Of a stretch of DNA of 38,349 bases, positions 35,697-38,349 are shown piece by piece (the first letter of the stretch is position 1; the number at the start of each line of letters is the position of its first letter). The stretch spans positions 1-38,349 of the forward strand of contig QCJK01000014.1 of assembly GCA_003216075.1 (NCBI GenBank). The letters are read 5' to 3'. Below the pieces are notes generated by a model that was not told where the DNA came from, searched no databases, and saw only the letters and a program-made list of their open reading frames with translations. Both the position numbers and the translations under genes were made by a program. The DNA comes from Prochlorococcus sp. AG-409-B05 (GTDB lineage: Bacteria; Cyanobacteriota; Cyanobacteriia; PCC-6307; Cyanobiaceae).

Positions 35697-36550
35697 TTTC
35701 TTTAATTTCTAATACATGGATTTATTGGTTGACCCAACGTAAACGATGGGTTCCAACATTAGTTCTAATTCCTGGCTTATATTTTCTAGGGTGGATCACT
35801 GTTCAACCTTTATTACTTATTGATCCAGGATTACAAGAAAGAAATCTATCTTTGATTGGAACATTATTTAGCTTCTTCCTTTTTTTAGTGCTCTTGCCAA
35901 GTTGGGCTGAATTCAGATGGGGTAAAAGCAAAGCATGGCAAGCAGTTGGTGTTGAGTGTAAACTTAATTGGAATTCTATTAGAATCTTTCTAAGAGGTTT
36001 GCTTTACGCAATATCCTTTTTGTCTGTATTAATACTCGTAATTAGTGTTGCTTTTTTGGGTGTTTGGATTGGAGATATAAATCAAGAAAATTTCTATAAT
36101 GCAATAGCTTTGGGGCTTGGAGTAGGTTTCGCAGAAGAATTGATTTTTCGGGGATGGTTGTTAGTTGAACTTAGTTATTTATATGGACCTAGGTTCGCTA
36201 TTGTTGCTCAGGCTTTGATTTTCAGCATTGTACATATTCGTTTTGATCTTCAATTACTGTCATTAGTTAGTCTTCTTTTTGGATTATTCCTTTTAGGGCT
36301 TCTCTTGGCGTTTAGACGTATTTTTGATAAAGGGTCTTTGTTGGGCTGTATAGGATTTCATGGGGGTTTGGTAGGTGTATGGTTTGCTCTAAATAGTGGT
36401 TTATTTGAAATACCTGTCAATGCTCCAGTTTGGTTGGTAGGTGTAGGCAATGTGAATGGAAATCCTCTTGGTGGAGCACTTGCTATTTTTATTTTATTGC
36501 TAACTTTGTGGTTTCAACGCACTGCTTTTGCTATGGCTGGTAAACCTTGA
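35693..36550 (+). CDS. CPBP-family intramembrane protease
   Basis: A 285-residue polytopic membrane protein with about eight hydrophobic helices, starting at TTG 35693 within the end of clpS (TTGA overlap). The three motifs of CPBP/Rce1-type glutamic proteases are visible: EELIFRG, FSIVHIRF and HGGLVG. The family includes CAAX-type proteases and bacteriocin immunity proteins; the substrate here is unknown. Translational coupling to clpS hints at a membrane-protein or proteolysis link, by context only. Its 3' end overlaps the convergent radical SAM gene by 37 bases. Confidence 0.9.
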   Translation: MISLISNTWIYWLTQRKRWVPTLVLIPGLYFLGWITVQPLLLIDPGLQERNLSLIGTLFSFFLFLVLLPSWAEFRWGKSKAWQAVGVECKLNWNSIRIFLRGLLYAISFLSVLILVISVAFLGVWIGDINQENFYNAIALGLGVGFAEELIFRGWLLVELSYLYGPRFAIVAQALIFSIVHIRFDLQLLSLVSLLFGLFLLGLLLAFRRIFDKGSLLGCIGFHGGLVGVWFALNSGLFEIPVNAPVWLVGVGNVNGNPLGGALAIFILLLTLWFQRTAFAMAGKP

Positions 36551-38091
36551 AGAGGTGCTCTCAATGCTTCTTCTAGTGGAGCCTTGCCGTATTTTTCTTC
36601 CAGTAAATTCATAACTGCTTTTCCAAAATGCTTTGAATCCATTTCAAATGCTTTTAAACAAATGCTCCCAAAGATACTACCCATTGGTTCTGGATTCCAA
36701 AGTAATTTGCGGGCAGTCCAAGGCATCATGCTCATTGGATTATATCCAGGCCTGATTAAATTATTTTCGAATCCATATTGTTCTAAATGAGTGTGAGGTT
36801 GTAGCCCTATAAAGAATATCGCTGGCTCTACTAAGTCGGCATCAAAAATACGTTCTAACTCTCTATGGTATGCAATTGTTTGACGAATAGTTTCTGGTCT
36901 TTCATCAATTACATTGAAGGAATAGTTGACGGATACTTGATCTTTGAATCCAGCTTTTGCAAGTAGTTTACAGTTGGAAAGTACTGTTCGTAAATTATAA
37001 CCCATGCGCATTTTCCTTACTAATTCTTGTGATCCTGAAGTGATTCCAATTTCGAAATAACTCATTCCAGTGGCAACCATTAATTCTGCTAATTCTTCAT
37101 CTAGGTTGTCAGCTCGAATGTATGCAGCCCAATGGATATCTTTTAAACCCATTGCTTGTATTTCTCTTAGCAACTCTTTTGCATTTTCTATATAGCGACG
37201 AGCAGGGATGAATTGTGCATCTGTGAACCAAAATCCTCGAACTCCTAGATCGTAAAGTTGTTGCATTTCCGAGACAACTTCTTTGACAGGATTAACGCGA
37301 ACTTTCTTCCCTTCAACAACTGTGTAAACACAGTAACAACAATTATGAGGACATCCTCTTTTTGTTTGAACACCTACATAGAAATCTCCTCCTTCTAGAT
37401 AATAGTTTAATGCCGGCCAGATTTTACTTATATATTTATAATCGCAGGCTGTTTTGGGCAAGGTTTGTGGTTGCTCATGTATTAGAGCGTGTCGTGGTGA
37501 TTCTCCTATAATGAAACAACGTTCATCTTTAATTGATTCCCCTCGCAATAATTTTTCTAAAAGTGGCTCTCCTTCTCCAATAGAAATTATTGTTCCTTTT
37601 GGCAGAGATGATTTGCCTAGTTGTTCGTAAAATACACTGACTGCACCTCCCCCAAGTACTAATCGTGCAGATTGATTGTGGCGGCGTGCCTGCTTTAAGC
37701 CATTGTTTATTAGACGTTTATTTCTCCATAACTCTCCATAATGACTTGAGATAAGCCTGATTCCTCCAATCGCCCCCTTTAATCTCCTGAAAACATTATT
37801 TGCATAAAAAACTTCAAAAGAGTTTTGAAGTGGGTTGCCTCCTCTCCCATCTACTGGGGCGTAGATCTGAATATCTCGCCAAGAAAAAACTAAGAGAGAT
37901 GGTTTGAAATCACTAATTGTTGCTTTTAGAACCTCATCTACATCCAGCACAGGTACTGTTGCAAGGTCTAAAATCTTTTGTTGCAGATTAGGAAAACATT
38001 TATGTAAATGATCTGCAAGGTAGATAGGTCCAATAGGGAAAATTGGGTTGCATGGCAATCTTATGAATAAGACCTTCTCTTGCTTATTCAT
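36514..38091 (-). CDS. B12-binding-domain radical SAM protein, unknown substrate
   Basis: A 525-residue protein from ATG 38091 (an upstream ATG at 38142 is in frame; AGAAGG lies about 12-14 bases before 38091). The N-terminal 200 residues have the pattern of a cobalamin-binding Rossmann domain (VLFIRLPCNPIFPIGPIYLADHL in parts, LLVFSWRDIQIYAP, LVLGGGAVSVF, ISIGEGEPLLE). The radical SAM core has KRGCPHNCCYC near residue 250-260; the C-x3-C-x2-C ligands are present, with an extra Cys inside. Later FWFTDAQFIP and YFEIGITSGSQELVRKM are typical. Enzymes of this architecture often methylate or rearrange unactivated carbons. BchE/ChlE-like or hopanoid/quinone-modifying roles cannot be told apart here. 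Confidence 0.88.
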   Translation of the reverse strand: MNKQEKVLFIRLPCNPIFPIGPIYLADHLHKCFPNLQQKILDLATVPVLDVDEVLKATISDFKPSLLVFSWRDIQIYAPVDGRGGNPLQNSFEVFYANNVFRRLKGAIGGIRLISSHYGELWRNKRLINNGLKQARRHNQSARLVLGGGAVSVFYEQLGKSSLPKGTIISIGEGEPLLEKLLRGESIKDERCFIIGESPRHALIHEQPQTLPKTACDYKYISKIWPALNYYLEGGDFYVGVQTKRGCPHNCCYCVYTVVEGKKVRVNPVKEVVSEMQQLYDLGVRGFWFTDAQFIPARRYIENAKELLREIQAMGLKDIHWAAYIRADNLDEELAELMVATGMSYFEIGITSGSQELVRKMRMGYNLRTVLSNCKLLAKAGFKDQVSVNYSFNVIDERPETIRQTIAYHRELERIFDADLVEPAIFFIGLQPHTHLEQYGFENNLIRPGYNPMSMMPWTARKLLWNPEPMGSIFGSICLKAFEMDSKHFGKAVMNLLEEKYGKAPLEEALRAPLQGLPAIAKAVR

Positions 38092-38142
38092 CGGGTTTAC
38101 TGCCTTCTCATGGATAAGTTTTGAGGACAGTGAGGAGTTCAT

Positions 38143-38349
38143 TTCTTAAAAGTGAAGTCTTCTCAGTAATTGCTAGATATAGGTTGAGAGCACTAACAAT
38201 TCTCTGGCTTGTTAAGTTTTAAAGTAAAGCTTCAAAGTCAGTTTGGAGTATGAATGGGAACTTTTAGAAAATAATACCAGCTTATGAAAACCACTTATAA
38301 GTTAATCCTGTAATGGATCTGGGGCTAAGTGCAATTGCCAAAACATTAC
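38143..38349. other. Upstream gap at window end
   Basis: The last 200 bases are the upstream region of the radical SAM gene. A + strand ATG at 38313 opens a frame to the window edge (12 codons, MDLGLSAIAKTL), but there is no Shine-Dalgarno sequence and it is too short to judge. No tRNA or hairpin seen. Confidence 0.4.

Noticed and set aside
38313-38349. Start of a new + strand gene at the window end
   Set aside because: Only 12 codons are visible, with no Shine-Dalgarno sequence; nothing supports it beyond an ATG.

Overview
The window is a compact, AT-rich stretch of a marine picocyanobacterial chromosome. It is most likely Prochlorococcus of a low-light type. This rests on gene content (psaA-psaB, psaI-psaL, a ferredoxin-type glutamate synthase, a CbiG-CobJ fusion, an RNase E with the cyanobacterial Arg-rich tail), very short intergenic spaces and many GTG/TTG starts. 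I see no insertion sequence, prophage, CRISPR array or rRNA. Almost all of it looks like core genome, so the less explained material is in small genes and leaders rather than in an obvious new cassette.

Layout. 1-1,380: a cluster of small single-span membrane proteins sharing an [I/V]SVY motif before the membrane helix. Two of them share a duplicated leader and the middle one carries a PVEVK repeat tail. An antisense reading frame overlaps the third. 1,548-4,649: envelope functions, namely a beta-lactamase-fold serine hydrolase divergent from an NlpC/P60 endopeptidase, a GT2 glycosyltransferase and a membrane-anchored HEAT-repeat protein. 4,790-10,742: photosystem I genes, psaI-psaL on + and psaA-psaB on -, each set closed by a hairpin, with a small unknown membrane gene between them. 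11,143-15,625: an exported unknown protein, the cobalamin CbiG-CobJ fusion, tRNA-Pro(CGG), lipA and a YciI-like protein. 15,648-20,219: the large glutamate synthase gene on -. 20,392-25,399: a candidate 56-residue gene, then the str-type ribosomal cluster rpsL-rpsG-fusA-tuf-rpsJ. 25,466-31,024: a LON-domain protein, a plastoquinone/tocopherol-type methyltransferase, pheA, a DUF1997 protein, and rne-rnhB on -. 31,303-38,142: two radical SAM proteins of unknown substrate, dapL, clpS and a CPBP-family membrane protease.

How the genes fit together. The identifiable proteins support photosynthesis (PSI core, quinone methylation), nitrogen assimilation (glutamate synthase), amino-acid and cell-wall precursors (pheA, dapL), wall remodelling, cofactor synthesis (lipoate, cobalamin), translation, RNA decay (RNase E, RNase HII) and proteolysis (ClpS, LON-domain protein, CPBP protease). 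Several neighbouring genes overlap at their 3' ends or share start regions, as expected in a streamlined genome.

Most worth a second look: the SVY-motif membrane protein cluster with its duplicated leader; the small gene at 5,667 with an in-frame TGA followed by a 26-codon charged extension; the unannotated-size ORFs at 20,392 and 31,152; the inverted repeat upstream of psaA; and the 19-bp hairpin between tuf and rpsJ.
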